Assembly (NCBI GenBank): GCA_022702545.1
Contig: JAHRBC010000005.1
Span: 682,001 to 746,000 of the forward strand
Reading direction: 5' to 3'
DNA length: 64,000 bases
From: Phycomyces nitens
Taxonomy: Eukaryota > Mucoromycota > Mucoromycetes > Mucorales > Phycomycetaceae
Each line of letters starts with the position of its first letter. Position 1 is the first letter of the stretch. Both the position numbers and the translations under genes were made by a program. The notes under the pieces were generated by a model that saw only the letters and a list, made by a program, of their open reading frames with translations, searched no databases and was not told the DNA's origin. This document shows positions 23,562-34,640 of the stretch, one piece after another.

Positions 23562-25374
23562 CTAAAGCGCTTGGCACACAAGAACAATTGTCCTCAGTCT
23601 GTCCAAGACATTCAGTTGGTAGTCCCTTGAAATATCAACCTGGTTCATCAACAGGTCCTTATTACCCATGTTCACCAACAGAGATACATGGTCTAGTCTG
23701 TCGCACTGTTTTTCTAATCGATCAACGTCCAGCAATCGAGCGGCTTCGGAGATCTCTCTAATAATCTTGACCTTTGTCAGTCGTTTCTTCAATAGTGCTT
23801 ATTGTCACCTCTAAATCAGGGTAGCTCTCAAGACGATAAACTTGCTCAATCTTCTTGGCACGTATATAATCCTCTATTGATGATTAAATTTAATAATCTT
23901 GTCTGTTTTTTTAATTTCAATTTAATTTCTTACCAGCCTCGAGGGCAAACAATAGTGTCTCTGCCACATCCCACAAACATTTCAAATATCCATCTGTTCC
24001 ACAATCAAGCCCGAGTTCTGCTTTCAGTAACCGAGCATCCAATGTACGATGGGCATTTCCCATGATCCTAAAAATCTTTTAAAGGAAATTCAAGAGTGCT
24101 TCAGTCTTTCGTTTGTGGTTTTGCTGAGATTATTATAATCTTACCTCGCCCAACCTTGCTAAATATTCCTGCTTCTTCTTGACGCTGGTTGACAGCTCAA
24201 CAGCCAAGAGACACAGCACAACTCCAATATCGTGTGTCTGGGCCTCTTCTTCTGGTCTCTGATTCTGTGTAAATAGCGAACTGGCTTCAATAACAAGCCC
24301 TACAGACCCATCTTTAATGGGCTTGGCTGCTGAATGTTTTATCACCAGTTTTTGTGATTCTGACAAGAGTGTTGCCATATCTACCCGATTACATTGCTAA
24401 TAATGACACTCTGTGTTCAGTACTCTCTTCTATTTCGATAAATATACTTTTTTTCCTCTTACCTGTGCAACCTCCAAGATTTCTGAATGACAAATACCCA
24501 GTTCCTCTTCTACAGCCTCTAATACCAACCCGCGTGCTGCTGCTAGATTCCCAAAATCTCTGTTATATAAGCACATGAGCCGTGCAAGTGCAAGTTTAGC
24601 AGACTGGCTACAATTCTTGCTCGCCAATTCCACAACAGCCTTGAGGGCCTCTGCTGTCTTTTGGGGCTGCCCAAGACTATAAAACACTATAGAATGATAA
24701 TTAAATGCTTATAATATATACAATAATGGAATACAATAAAGAAAACGATAATAACCCTTTGAGACATCCCAATATTCGGATATGGCTGAATCTGGGTCCA
24801 ATACTCGTTTACCATTTGCCTGATCCATCTTAAAAAGGGCATCTATATCCCAATGTGTTCAATCATCCCTTCTTTGCTGTTGCTGTTTGATTTATAATCC
24901 TATCCAGACCCACCTTTGATCAAAGGATTATCTTCAACTGGGCTATTTTTTGGTTGTGGAATAGATGGGACTATTTTTAATCCATTATTAATCGCTAGAA
25001 TCGCCAGACTTGTGATTTATCCTATTTTTCTTTCTTTTTCTTTTTTACCCTTGTTCTTCTTTTCATTTGCAATATGCTTTGAACTCTTGATATGGTTTTG
25101 CCAGGTTGCCTGGTTCGAAAACTTCTTTTTGCAAGCCTTGCAATACAAATCATTTTTGGCTTCAATGGGTTTGGCAATCAAGGGCTGAGGTGCCTTCAAG
25201 TTAACCAGGCTAGATCTATCGAATCCTTCCAAACCAAAAGGTGGAATGTCTAATGGCAAAAAGACTGTAATGCACATTAATCTACTGCTCATTACATTGG
25301 AAAAAAAATTGGGTTGACATTGTACTATTGATCTTGCTGTCAGCTAATGTTGGATCAGTTGATGGAAGACTCAT
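23562..25374 (-). CDS. C2H2 zinc-finger protein with helical (TPR-like) repeats (about 435 aa)
   Basis: Nine exons: 25374-25326, 25264-25049, 24994-24914, 24842-24756, 24686-24463, 24396-24145, 24075-23934, 23873-23809 and 23753-23562. A single U1/matrin-type C2H2 finger lies at residues 57-80 (C58, C61, H74, H80; CKACKKKFSNQATWQNH). A Pro-rich linker follows, then paired helices of TPR or HEAT character (VFYSLGQPQKTAEALKAVV, SAKLALARLMCLYNRD, EYLARLGEIFRIMGNAHRTLDARLL). This finger class often binds double-stranded or structured RNA. The combination looks conserved, but I cannot name it. Every join keeps frame. The last acceptor is uncertain: a site 18 nt upstream also keeps frame but would leave a 37-nt intron. 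Confidence 0.78.
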
Positions 25375-26749
25375 TTTGATCAATTTCAGTCTTTGGTTCA
25401 ACAAGTTTAGTTAATTTGCACTGATGCCTATTGAAAAATATATTCACTTTTATTTATCAATATTTAAACGCAGTCCAAAAGCATAACAAGAAATGTAGAG
25501 CCAAAAGTGTTTGATATCACATCCCGATTTATACTCCGACAACCTGTCTATGTTTTTAATTCATGTCAAACGTTTATCAAGCCAAATGCCCATATTTATT
25601 GTATCAACATAGTTTCAGTTAACAAGTTGAAGCATACATTGGGGTTATTGTTTATAAGACAAGAAATGTATCTTTACTGGTCAAAGTGAATGTTGAATGG
25701 TTGCAAATCTACAAAAAAAACAAGAATGACGGCTCAACAAATATTTTTAGTTTCTAGAGAATGACAGTTTTCTCTGGAATCACCAGATACCAAAAATATT
25801 TATAGTATGCTCAGATTGTCATAAAGTATATGATATATCTGTTTCTGTTCCTCCTCGTTGTGTCTTTTCAAAAATAACTTTTAATTAAACCTGGATATAT
25901 GAGCTTATAAAAAATCGACTTGGCCACTACTCTAAAGAAAATCCAAATGTATCGGTTTATCAATAATGCCTTTAAGGCTCTCCCTTTTTTTAAAGACCTT
26001 GTGTCGAACAAAAAGATCAGTCTTTGCAATAAATATTGAAAGGTATCGAGTAAAACGTGCAATTAACATGATACTAATGGGAAAAAGAGTTGAAAAATAA
26101 GAAAAAGACACGATAATTTACCCCCTAAAAACTGATCAAGGCAAAATTATGTTATGAGACATTTATAATTGGAATTATTGTTTACTTGAGTGAGCCAACT
26201 ATTTATCAATATTTACTTTGGTATTTTTAAAGACTGTCTGTGTATACTTTTTTTAAATTGAGATATCAAGCGTGTCCCAGAAATATATAGTCATGCCATA
26301 TTTGCCATGCATTTTACCTTTATATATGTTTACAAGCATGGTAAAAGCAGGTATGTATTGATTGACTTGATATACCAGCATATTAAATATCCTAATATTA
26401 TTTGCAGTGCAAATGTATTTATTTATCATTGCTAGATACAAAGTATGGATCTTAATTGGAGAAAATAGCAATAAAGTATAAAAAGATAAATATTCTTGCG
26501 AATACCAAAACCATAACGTGTAGGCAGTATTAACATGTATGAATACTAAAAAGAAAATAGCCAAAGTTATTGTATATCAAAGCTTTTATACTTTAAAGTT
26601 AAATTCCCCCTATTATTCACAACTACCTAGAACTGTCAATATGTACTCCATATGTTCCTCTTGTCTAAAAAATGTTACCTTTACTGAAACAATGAGAGAA
26701 TATAAAAAGTGAGCATACCTGAAACAGTCAGTGAAAACATTGTTAAAGC
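25375..26749. other. intergenic, no assignable gene
   Basis: AT-rich. Minus-strand frames of 64 and 103 codons at 25868-26062 and 26253-26564 look like chance open frames (Ile/Tyr/Phe-rich, no motif). Confidence 0.5.
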
Positions 26750-26754
26750 CGCAA

Positions 26755-27160
26755 ATAGTGAACAGACAGTACACCGACAATACATGGACAGTACACGGAC
26801 AATAGGAAAATAGGAAAATGCACAGACAACGCACGGGCACCACACAGACAATGCACGGACAATGCACGGACAGCATGCGAACACCATGCGAACAGCACAG
26901 ACAACGCACGGACAACATGTGAACAGCACACAGACAGCACACGGACAGCACACGGACAGCACACAGACAGCACACGGACAGAACACAGACAGCCCACAGA
27001 CAGCACACAGATAGCACACGGACAGAACACAGACAGCCCACAGACAGCACACAGATAGCACACGGACAGAACACAGACAGCCCACGGACAGCACACAGAC
27101 AGCCCACGGACAGCACACAGACAGCCCACAGACAGCACACAGACAGCACACGAGCAACAT
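26755..27160. repeat. 11-bp minisatellite (ACAGCACACGG units)
   Basis: About 400 bp of tandem units around ACAGCACACGG / ACAGCACACAG / ACAGCCCACAG, often in 22-bp and 33-bp higher-order patterns. The array decays at its left end (CACGGACAATG, CACGGGCACC). Because 11 is not a multiple of 3 and no unit makes a stop on the minus strand, all three minus frames stay open and read the same Cys/Leu/Val-rich peptide. Confidence 0.92.
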
Positions 27161-28443
27161 ACAATCTGACTTTTATAAGAACTTACAAGGGGGCTAAAGT
27201 GCACAATAGTTATTCATCTACTACGTGTACAAAATTACGGCCTGCATTTGATAAGATTTGATATTGGTTCTTAATCAACTCTCTAGTCAGGTAATAATAA
27301 AAGAAAAACAGCCCACATTAATGCCTTTGCATCCCAAGGAAAGTATGAGTAATTGCAGAAATTGTTTTATTTTCCGTCGAATAAAAATAAACCTCTAATA
27401 TTCACTTCAAAATGGTTGCAAATGAGGTTGCTACATATATATAGTTTTTTCTCCATATTCACCAAAACCTTTGAATTCAAGCCATTTACCTTTTTATTAT
27501 TATTATTATAAAAAAAAACAATAGGTCAGTTTGTTACAAAGTTATAATCAACCTGGCTTTAATGAGGTGCTGGTAATTATATTTACAGTTTATCTTGTTC
27601 ATGAAATAAACAAAGGAAAGAGCAAAAATAAATAACATTACTATGTGATTATCATTACTTTTGTAAAAGATAGAAAACTCTCGGCCACAATCAGGGCTTT
27701 TACTATACTGCTAATTATCAACTACATTTAGCATCTAGTATTGAGTATTAGTTTTATTATATACACTCTCGCTTGTATTTTTTACCGACCAAAGAATGTA
27801 GCTTGTATGTGCCAATATATGTATAAGATCAAAAAGGCACATCTTTAGGGTTCTATACAAGTAGCCTATCGGTTTAAAGCGTATGAGGTATAATACTTTT
27901 TGAGTATTTTTGTAGATTATATAATATACGTTCTCTTATTGTTGTTGTTTTTTAATAAGTCAATTCAAGCTGTTTCTACTGTTCTTGTTGGGAAGAGCGT
28001 CTCGGAATAAGTTTCCCAATGGCAATTTTCTCAGCTTTTAGGAATCAAGTATTGATATTAAAAGCTTGGGATATTTGACTTGAATCATGAATCCAATTAC
28101 CTTGTTTTTGTTCAGGTAAATTATTTTATGGGTGAATATATAAGACCTAGCACACTAAAGCAACTATTCCATGAGAACGAAAAAGATTAATTGAAAAATA
28201 TGTATATAATAAATAAATAAAACAATGTACAAAAAAAAACGTAGTAGTTTTGACATGGCATGATAGAAAAATGTAGCGGGTAAGAATACACGCAAAATAA
28301 CTATATAAAGAAAAAAAAATGAGACAGGAATAAATGAGGTGCTAAAGGAATCAAGCTTGGAATGTATTTTAGCAAAAATAATTCCAAACAGAGATTCACT
28401 TTGGGAACTTGGACGATCTATTTATGAATCTGATTGCACATCA
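27161..28443. other. intergenic, no assignable gene
   Basis: AT-rich, no long open frame. A TTATTATTATTATAAAAAAAA tract lies near 27495. Confidence 0.5.
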
Positions 28444-28791
28444 TTAGAACACTTGATCATATAAACATCTTTGGGAGGACGCATGCAGAATAAGTTGACG
28501 GTGGGCGGTGTTTTCGGATACAAGGAATGGGAATAGATCACCATTAATAACCACTTTTTTGTTGTTGAGTATTAAAAAAAAAGGCCGTTTGGAATGGTCT
28601 TTGATAACAAGGTTGATTAGGAATTGGCAAGACTTTGAATCATCAAGTATATTTTGTATAAAGAGGTGGATTTTTTTTAATAATTCTTGTTCAATAGGAA
28701 ATTTGCTTTGATTGATCTCTCCCAAAAAAATCTCGGACTGCTTTTGTGAGTGCCCTATTGGAAATCTTTTTGAAGGAGCTTTCGGGATCAT
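28444..28791 (-). CDS. possible small protein (115 aa), unrecognised
   Basis: An intact frame runs from ATG 28791 to a TAA at 28444. It is head-to-head with the tRNA methyltransferase gene and only 67 bp from its start. The composition is protein-like (IEQELLKKIHLFIQNILDDS, RPFFLILNNKKVVINGDLFPF), not the Ile/Tyr-rich noise of the surrounding AT-rich DNA. No motif, signal or membrane segment is seen and no homologue comes to mind. It could be a short real gene, or an exon of one, or a chance frame over the TRM7 promoter. Confidence 0.35.
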   Translation of the reverse strand: MIPKAPSKRFPIGHSQKQSEIFLGEINQSKFPIEQELLKKIHLFIQNILDDSKSCQFLINLVIKDHSKRPFFLILNNKKVVINGDLFPFLVSENTAHRQLILHASSQRCLYDQVF

Positions 28792-28858
28792 TGGCCAAAG
28801 AAGTAGATTTTTCTCTTTATTAGAGTATAATTACATAAATACCTCTCTAAATAGACCA

Positions 28859-30334
28859 ATGGGAAAATCTTCAAAAGACAAGAGAGACGTGGTAAATATC
28901 CACACATTACATAAACGCACTGGTTTTGTTGATATTGGGCCATATTTAATTTATTATATAAAAAAATTATTATCAATCTGCCATAGTATTACCGCCTTGC
29001 CAAAGAACAAGGCTGGAGAGCTCGAAGTGCTTTCAAACTGCTTCAGTTGGACGAAGAATTTAATCTTCTCCAAGGTGTCCATAGAGCAGTTGATCTCTGT
29101 GCAGCACCCGGTAGTTGGTCTCAAGTACTGACTCAACGACTAAGGTACATTAGATGCACAACATGACATTTTGTTCACAAAAAAAAAGTAAATAAATAAG
29201 AAAAACTGAATGCTAATTGCAAATGGCAACTTTTTTCTTTCTTTTTTAATATAGCCAGAATCATGCTCAGAATCCTCAAGAGCAAGAACCCAAGATCGTG
29301 GCCGTCGACCTTCAAGCAATGGTACGACGATTATGGATTAATAGATCTAGGACTAATCGGTAGACTATATAATAATTTCTTAGGCTCCTTTGGATAATGT
29401 GATTCAGCTCCAAGGCGACATTACTAAAGAATCAACTGCCGAGAAGATCATCTCATACTTTGAAGGTGAATTGGCTGATATTGTGGTGTGTGACGGTGCA
29501 CCAGATGGTAAGATGTGAACCCGTTTATTGAGTGCTGCCGAGACTTTGAAGAATAACAGTATTGGCGTGTAGTGACTGGTCTTCATGACATGGATGAGTA
29601 TATTCAAGCACAACTGCTGTTGGCTGTAAGTGCCTGCTAAATGATCAAGTATTGGATTGCGTACTGATGATGACATATAGGCTCTTAATATCACAACACA
29701 TGTACTTCGTCCAGGAGGATGTTTTGTGGCCAAGATCTTTAGAGGCAAGGATATTACTCTGCTTTATTCCCAGCTCAAGGTCTTTTTCCCCACGGTGACA
29801 TGCAGCAAGCCCAGAAGTTCGCGTAACTCGAGCATAGGTAAAATATAAAACAAGTGGTCTATTGAATGGCTCAATTGAATACGCTGGTATCTCTACAGAG
29901 GCTTTTATTGTCTGTCAAAACTATACACCTCCTCCCAACTACACTCCCACCATGACAAACCCCTTGCTCGATGTGCATTATGGCAAGTATCTTGAGAGTT
30001 AAAGACAAGGTTATTCATTCTTTATTTGCAGATGGTGCCAATGCACTAGTAGGTCCTAACCGAACAATCGTACCATTCCTTGCCTGTGGTGATCTAAAGT
30101 AAGTTTAAGAAAATACAGGACATTTATCAATAACAATCTTTTAGTGGCTACGATGCAGACCGTACTTACCCACTTCAGGTATGAAATTGATATTAATCAC
30201 TGATATTTATTAAGCTATCAATTCAATAGACATCCTATACTTCTCTGAATCCTCTTCAGCCTCCCATTACTGCACCATACAAGACTGCAATGGAACTCAA
30301 GCGTAATAACTTTTACAACAAGGTTGCAAAATAA
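28859..30334 (+). CDS. TRM7: tRNA 2'-O-ribose methyltransferase (C32/N34, FtsJ family)
   Basis: Methylates the 2'-O of nucleotides 32 and 34 in the anticodon loop of tRNAs (Phe, Trp, Leu in yeast), with partner proteins Trm732 and Rtt10/Trm734. Ten exons: 28859-28891, 28987-29144, 29255-29321, 29384-29507, 29573-29625, 29681-29837, 29899-29982, 30032-30098, 30145-30178, 30230-30334, giving 293 aa, the family's usual length. Family blocks: [18 protein letters not shown] with the catalytic-type K28, the SAM loop [28 protein letters not shown], and [11 protein letters not shown] with the second Lys. The intron after exon 7 uses a GC donor (TATG|GCAAGT). Exon 1 (33 nt) and exon 9 (34 nt) are very short. 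Confidence 0.96.
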
Positions 30335-30511
30335 TAATTATAATATATATAATCATAATAAAAATATACAAATATTGTTATTATTATTATCATCATCATT
30401 GGGATTTCTGTTTTGCGTCAAGGCTGTGTGTGTGTGAGGTAAGAAAGTAAACACTTTATTCTTTCTTTATCCTTGTCTTTAGGAAACCATCGAAATATAC
30501 AAATAAACCAA

Positions 30512-31830
30512 CTAACTCAAGGGTGCTGGCAAGACTGCTTGGCTCTGAGAAATCGAATTTTGAGATGGACCTTGCAGTCTGGCCTCATGTAGTCGATGCA
30601 TCTCTTGGTGGATCGCACCAACCTTGTTCTTCAAGACGAGCCGATCCAGTCCCAGCTGGTGCCGTTCCCTTTCTAGCTGCCGCCTCTCGTTCTCTACAAA
30701 GCTTTCCTTTTCTGCAAAGTTTGCAGTAATGGTTTGGAAATTATCAAGCTTTTTCCGGATTAACTTGTAGGCCAATTCATGCTTCACTCCATCATCTTTC
30801 AAGTTTGACTCTGGTTTAGACGTATTGGTTGTCTGAGATGCCAGACCAGCAGTTGCTGCTGCTACTTCCGGATTGACTGTAGACGCCAAAAAAGCAACAA
30901 CTGACATAATTGGGTTGTCAACCGGTTTTGCAGCATTGAATTGAAGCAATCCGAGCTCTGACACTTCTGAATCCACGTTGGGGTCCTTGACTGGGAGGTC
31001 AAGGTAGTGAAGAATACATTGATCGCGCGTCTTTGTAGCAACATGGTCTGTAATTGCATCCCAATTGTCTGGGAACATTGCCAATCCTTCCAATAGCAAC
31101 ATCTTTTCTTGGTCAGTCCATCTATCCAGACCATCCTTTGTGTCGTAAATGGTGCGCCGTAATTCCAGATTGATATTTGGTGTACTTGGAGCAGTTGTGG
31201 GTGCTTGTCTAGAATCAACCTCCATGGATTCTGGAGTGGGCTTCAGGGGTTTGCGGGAATTATTATTGGATGGTTGTGAGTGAGTAGAAGGTGGGCTGGT
31301 TTGTGTAGGTGGTGGTTCAAAGCCTTTGGGCATATCCATCAGCATTTTGAACTGGCCAGCAAAAGGTGGGCCTACATTGGATGGTTTGGATGCTGGGTCG
31401 ACCTAGAGGGATTGATTGCAAACAAACATGAGTATCCAAAATGTAAAGAAAACAAATAATTACATGTGTAAATTGAATCTACCTGATAGTTGATCAGGCC
31501 CCATTGTTCTAGAAAGGCATGTACTCGAATGATTGCACACACATCTCCTGTCATATTTCTTCTACATGCTGTGACGGTAAGGTATTCGAGAGGATTGAGG
31601 CGATATGTATTGACCATAAAGTCACGGTATTCCTTGTAAACACTGGGCGACTTTGATCGGTTTCGGTGGTTGAAGAATTCGGGCAAGAAGCGTCGTTCGA
31701 TATCGTGAATCCTGTCCATCTCAAACCACGCGGCATAAGATGGCACTACAATCTCATGGGCCTGTACAGACAAGTATTTCTGAGCTTCTTGCTGGTGACG
31801 ATCCATGCCGGGTTCTGCAATAGCCTCCAT
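30512..31830 (-). CDS. SWI3/RSC8/SMARCC-type chromatin-remodelling subunit
   Basis: Core scaffold subunit of SWI/SNF-class nucleosome remodellers in the nucleus. Two exons: 31830-31483 and 31402-30512, giving 412 aa. The SWIRM domain is at about 27-115 ([55 protein letters not shown]). A SANT domain lies at about 207-256 ([31 protein letters not shown]). A C-terminal coiled coil at about 335-395 should mediate dimerisation. It lacks the ZZ finger and the acidic extensions of metazoan SMARCC, and its size is nearer RSC8/Ssr than yeast SWI3. The ATG at 31830 is used; frame continues upstream only with non-ATG codons. The gene is convergent with TRM7. Confidence 0.95.
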
Positions 31831-32015
31831 CGCCAGTGTGAATGTGTATTTTTGCGCGTGCAAGTTAAATAAAGAGACTGAGAAATAGAGGGTATGGCAG
31901 TGTACTACAAGGATATAATAATATAAATAAAATACATATACATTTATACACTATATCCATAAATTATTTCAGTCTGAACAAAAAAAAAATTGCACACTTT
32001 TTTTTGAAATTCTTA

Positions 32016-33044
32016 TTAGAGCACATTTTCTAAATCAAGATTAGAACAATTTCTAAATCTAGATTGGTACAAGATGTGCAAATCTTGAAACCAAAGTGAC
32101 AAGATAGCTTCCATGTCACTTTTAAGGACACTGTTGGATGCGTCAGGCATTGATATCCTTAAAGTGGGTGTCTTAGATACTAGAATTTGTTCTCTCTTGA
32201 GTTTACTTTTGACAATTGACCAAAACTGTTTAATAGGATTTAGTTGACGAGATATGGGTCCCAGAATTGCCATTGATTTGGCTCTGGTAAACGACTGAAT
32301 GACTTGAGCTCGTGTTCTTTTTTCAAGTTGATATGAAAAAGCGGATTCATCAATGAATACACAGTTTCTCTTGGAGTCCATGTCTGTTTGATCCCATCTG
32401 GCTACTCAATTGCATCTGTTTTCAATATTCTCCACTGAATATTTTTCCTTGGAATGAAAATCAACCTTTTTTTCAACCAAAGGTCGGATTCTCTTTTCAT
32501 AAAGTTATAAACAGTACTGTGTGAAGGTTTAAGATCATTGAATCGGCTTAACAAATGCTCGATTACTTTAACCATAACAGCAGATGGATTAGCATCAATG
32601 AAATTGACGAGAGCCTTTTTTTATGTTCTTTGGCCAAAACACATTTACGGCCTGGTCTGTTACAACCGTCAAAGATGCTGTCAGGGCACATGCTATACTG
32701 CTTAACCCCATCTCTGCACAGTTTGAATGTAAAGTACCCTTGCTGCTTCGTTGCAGCTGGTGCACTCTTACACATTTTCAATCTTTAGATCGAAAAACCT
32801 AGCCTTGTACTGAACGGTATACGAACATAGTCTCTTTTTGTGTTTGTCTCCTTTATGCGGACATCTTCATCTTTTGACTTGTCAATATCGATTGAAAAGG
32901 CAGAGAATATTCAATAGAAGCTGCATCTCTCAAATACTCAGAATCTGTTGCAATTGCCTCGACGATGAATTCACCTTGATCAACAATGTAGTCCATGGGC
33001 TTCGGACCACCATTCTCATCAACAACATATCCCCTGCCCATCAT
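32016..33044 (-). pseudogene. Tc1/mariner-type transposase relic with internal deletion
   Basis: Minus-strand fragments in order: 33044-32853 (FIVEAIATDSEYLRDAA), 32781-32563 (GRKCVLAKEHKKRL) and 32381-32016. The last carries the first catalytic motif CVFIDESAF, then runs from RAKSMAILG straight into a PISRQLNPIKQFW block. In intact relatives about 70-80 residues containing the second catalytic Asp lie between these. The third acidic position (NPIEQFW in relatives) is Lys here. Frame breaks separate the blocks. This is a dead deletion derivative of a DDE/IS630-Tc1 element common in Mucorales. No terminal inverted repeats were identified. Confidence 0.8.
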
Positions 33045-33448
33045 CTAAAAATGTGTGCTCAAGTTCAGTTGTAAAGTTTGGAAGAAAGAAAGAAAAGATC
33101 ACTTGAAGAAAAGGAACTCGCTCCCTTTCATATGTATATATATATATTATTTTCAAGTGCCAAGAAACGACGTGATTTCCAACAAGGCGATTCATGAAAG
33201 CTCAATTTTAAGTTTATTTAAAGTTGAGCTGTCACGGGCCGAACATGATATATGTCCGGCCCGAAAAGTGACTGCGTATCAATTGATGTACCTGTAATCT
33301 TCTTCATTTGGCATTCTTGACAGATTTGGTTGAATTCTAGATTTAAACATTTATACAGTGATTTGTTTTTTTTTTATATAAAATAATATATAAAGAGAAT
33401 TGTGCAATATCGTTATTGCTCCTCTTTCTCTCTATTTGATCTATCTAT
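33045..33448. other. spacer with a GGGCCG...CGGCCC hairpin
   Basis: Between the transposase relic and the uS5m gene. A short hairpin (GGGCCGAACAT / ATGTCCGGCCC) is centred near 33249. It could be part of the old element's end. Confidence 0.4.
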
Positions 33449-34435
33449 CTATCGGCCACCAAAATACACATGCTGGACATCTGCCAACTTCTTTCCTCTC
33501 ATCTTTGCAATATCCTCTGGCAATTTTTGATGAGACAAGGCTTCAAATGTTGCCTTGATAACGTTCATGGGAGTTGTTGATCCACGGACCTTGCCACTCA
33601 AGTCCTGAATGCCAATACATCTGCAGATCTCGTGAATATAGTGGTTTGCACGACATCCAAAACCTATATATACAGCAAAGCAACCCATTCAATTTCCCAT
33701 TAGCCTGTCCATTCCACACTCTCAAGTAATCATCAATCTCTTTATTAACGTAATTTTATTCTGCTCAAGATATTTACCAGGAGGTCTGCTACGGAGTTCG
33801 AGTGTTGTGGCGTGGAATTTGTGGACAATGTCCATGAATACGGTACGATTGTCGTAGCGATCAAAGTAACGCAGGTTCTTGATGGCTCTGTTGGTGGCCT
33901 TGCGAACAGCTCTCGAGGCCTCTTCGTCCTTACCTTCACCATAACCTGCCAAGCCTTCACCATTTCCAACCACTACAAGGGCGTACATGGAAGGCTGCTT
34001 TCCCTTTCCGTTCATGTTCACCACACGCTTAATCACAAGTGACTTTTTGATCAGCTTGGACTGTTCGCTTGGGGTGAGAGGGGTGTCAATTATGTCAGTC
34101 ACGGCATTCAGGACCACTTGGGCAGGGCGATGAGGAGAAAAGGTTTTGGGTTGGTCGAGGGATTTGGGGGACTCTTGGGGGAAATCGAGAATAGAGTCGA
34201 TTTTGTCGAGTTCAGGCAGGTTTTCTTTAGAAAGACCTTGGTGACGGAGACTGCTGGCACTCTCTACGGCATACTGTCGAGTGAATTGAGCTTAAAATAA
34301 GGGAGCGTCAACAGCGTTTTTCCAGAGAGAGAGAGATAAAAAAAAATACGCAGTTCTTCAATTGACATCTTTCATACCAACACTTGGGAGTGAGACGACA
34401 GAGAGTCTGGTGAACGATCGTGTGAGTGCCAACAT
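33449..34435 (-). CDS. MRPS5: mitochondrial small-subunit ribosomal protein uS5m
   Basis: Component of the mitochondrial 28S/37S ribosomal subunit. Three exons: 34435-34378, 34290-33778, 33663-33449, giving 261 aa. The N-terminus MLALTRSFTRLSVVSLPS is a typical mitochondrial presequence (Arg, Ser, Leu, no acids). The S5 N-terminal dsRNA-binding fold is seen in SLVIKRVVNMNGKGKQ and YALVVVGNGEGLAGYGEGKD. The C-terminal S5 domain follows, with GFGCRANHYIHEICRCIGI, GKVRGSTTPMNVIKATFEAL and a short eukaryotic mitochondrial tail. Divergent from NDUFS8 with 205 bp between the start codons, so both mitochondrial genes may share one promoter. Confidence 0.94.
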
Positions 34436-34640
34436 GATTGATTGACAGCGCCTGGAAAGAAAAATCTTGGAGAGTCTGTTTTGAAATAATCGTCCATTTT
34501 GGCCCCAGACAAATAGTGTGACGTCGACACTCCCTAGAAAAAAATAGTGGGTTGGGCCTTGTTAAGAAAACCATTCTCGCCAGCGCTGCAACAACCTCTC
34601 CCACTCCCCACTCTTTTTTTTTTTTCGTACACTCTTGAAG
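34436..34640. promoter_or_regulatory. 205-bp bidirectional promoter uS5m / NDUFS8
   Basis: Sits between the two start codons. Contains GTGTGACGTCGACAC near 34517-34531 (a CRE/ATF-like TGACGTCG core), a CCAGCGCTGC patch and a pyrimidine-rich tract just before the NDUFS8 start. Confidence 0.55.

Noticed and set aside
23754..23808. 37-nt alternative last intron in the zinc-finger/helical-repeat gene
   Set aside because: It keeps frame with the acceptor after CTGACAAAG, but it is shorter than any other intron here. The 55-nt version was preferred, though not proven.
26613..27204. Three overlapping minus-strand open frames of 150-183 codons, Cys-rich
   Set aside because: They are the same 11-bp repeat read in three frames. 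No signal peptide, splice structure or non-repeat core was seen, so they are listed as a minisatellite.
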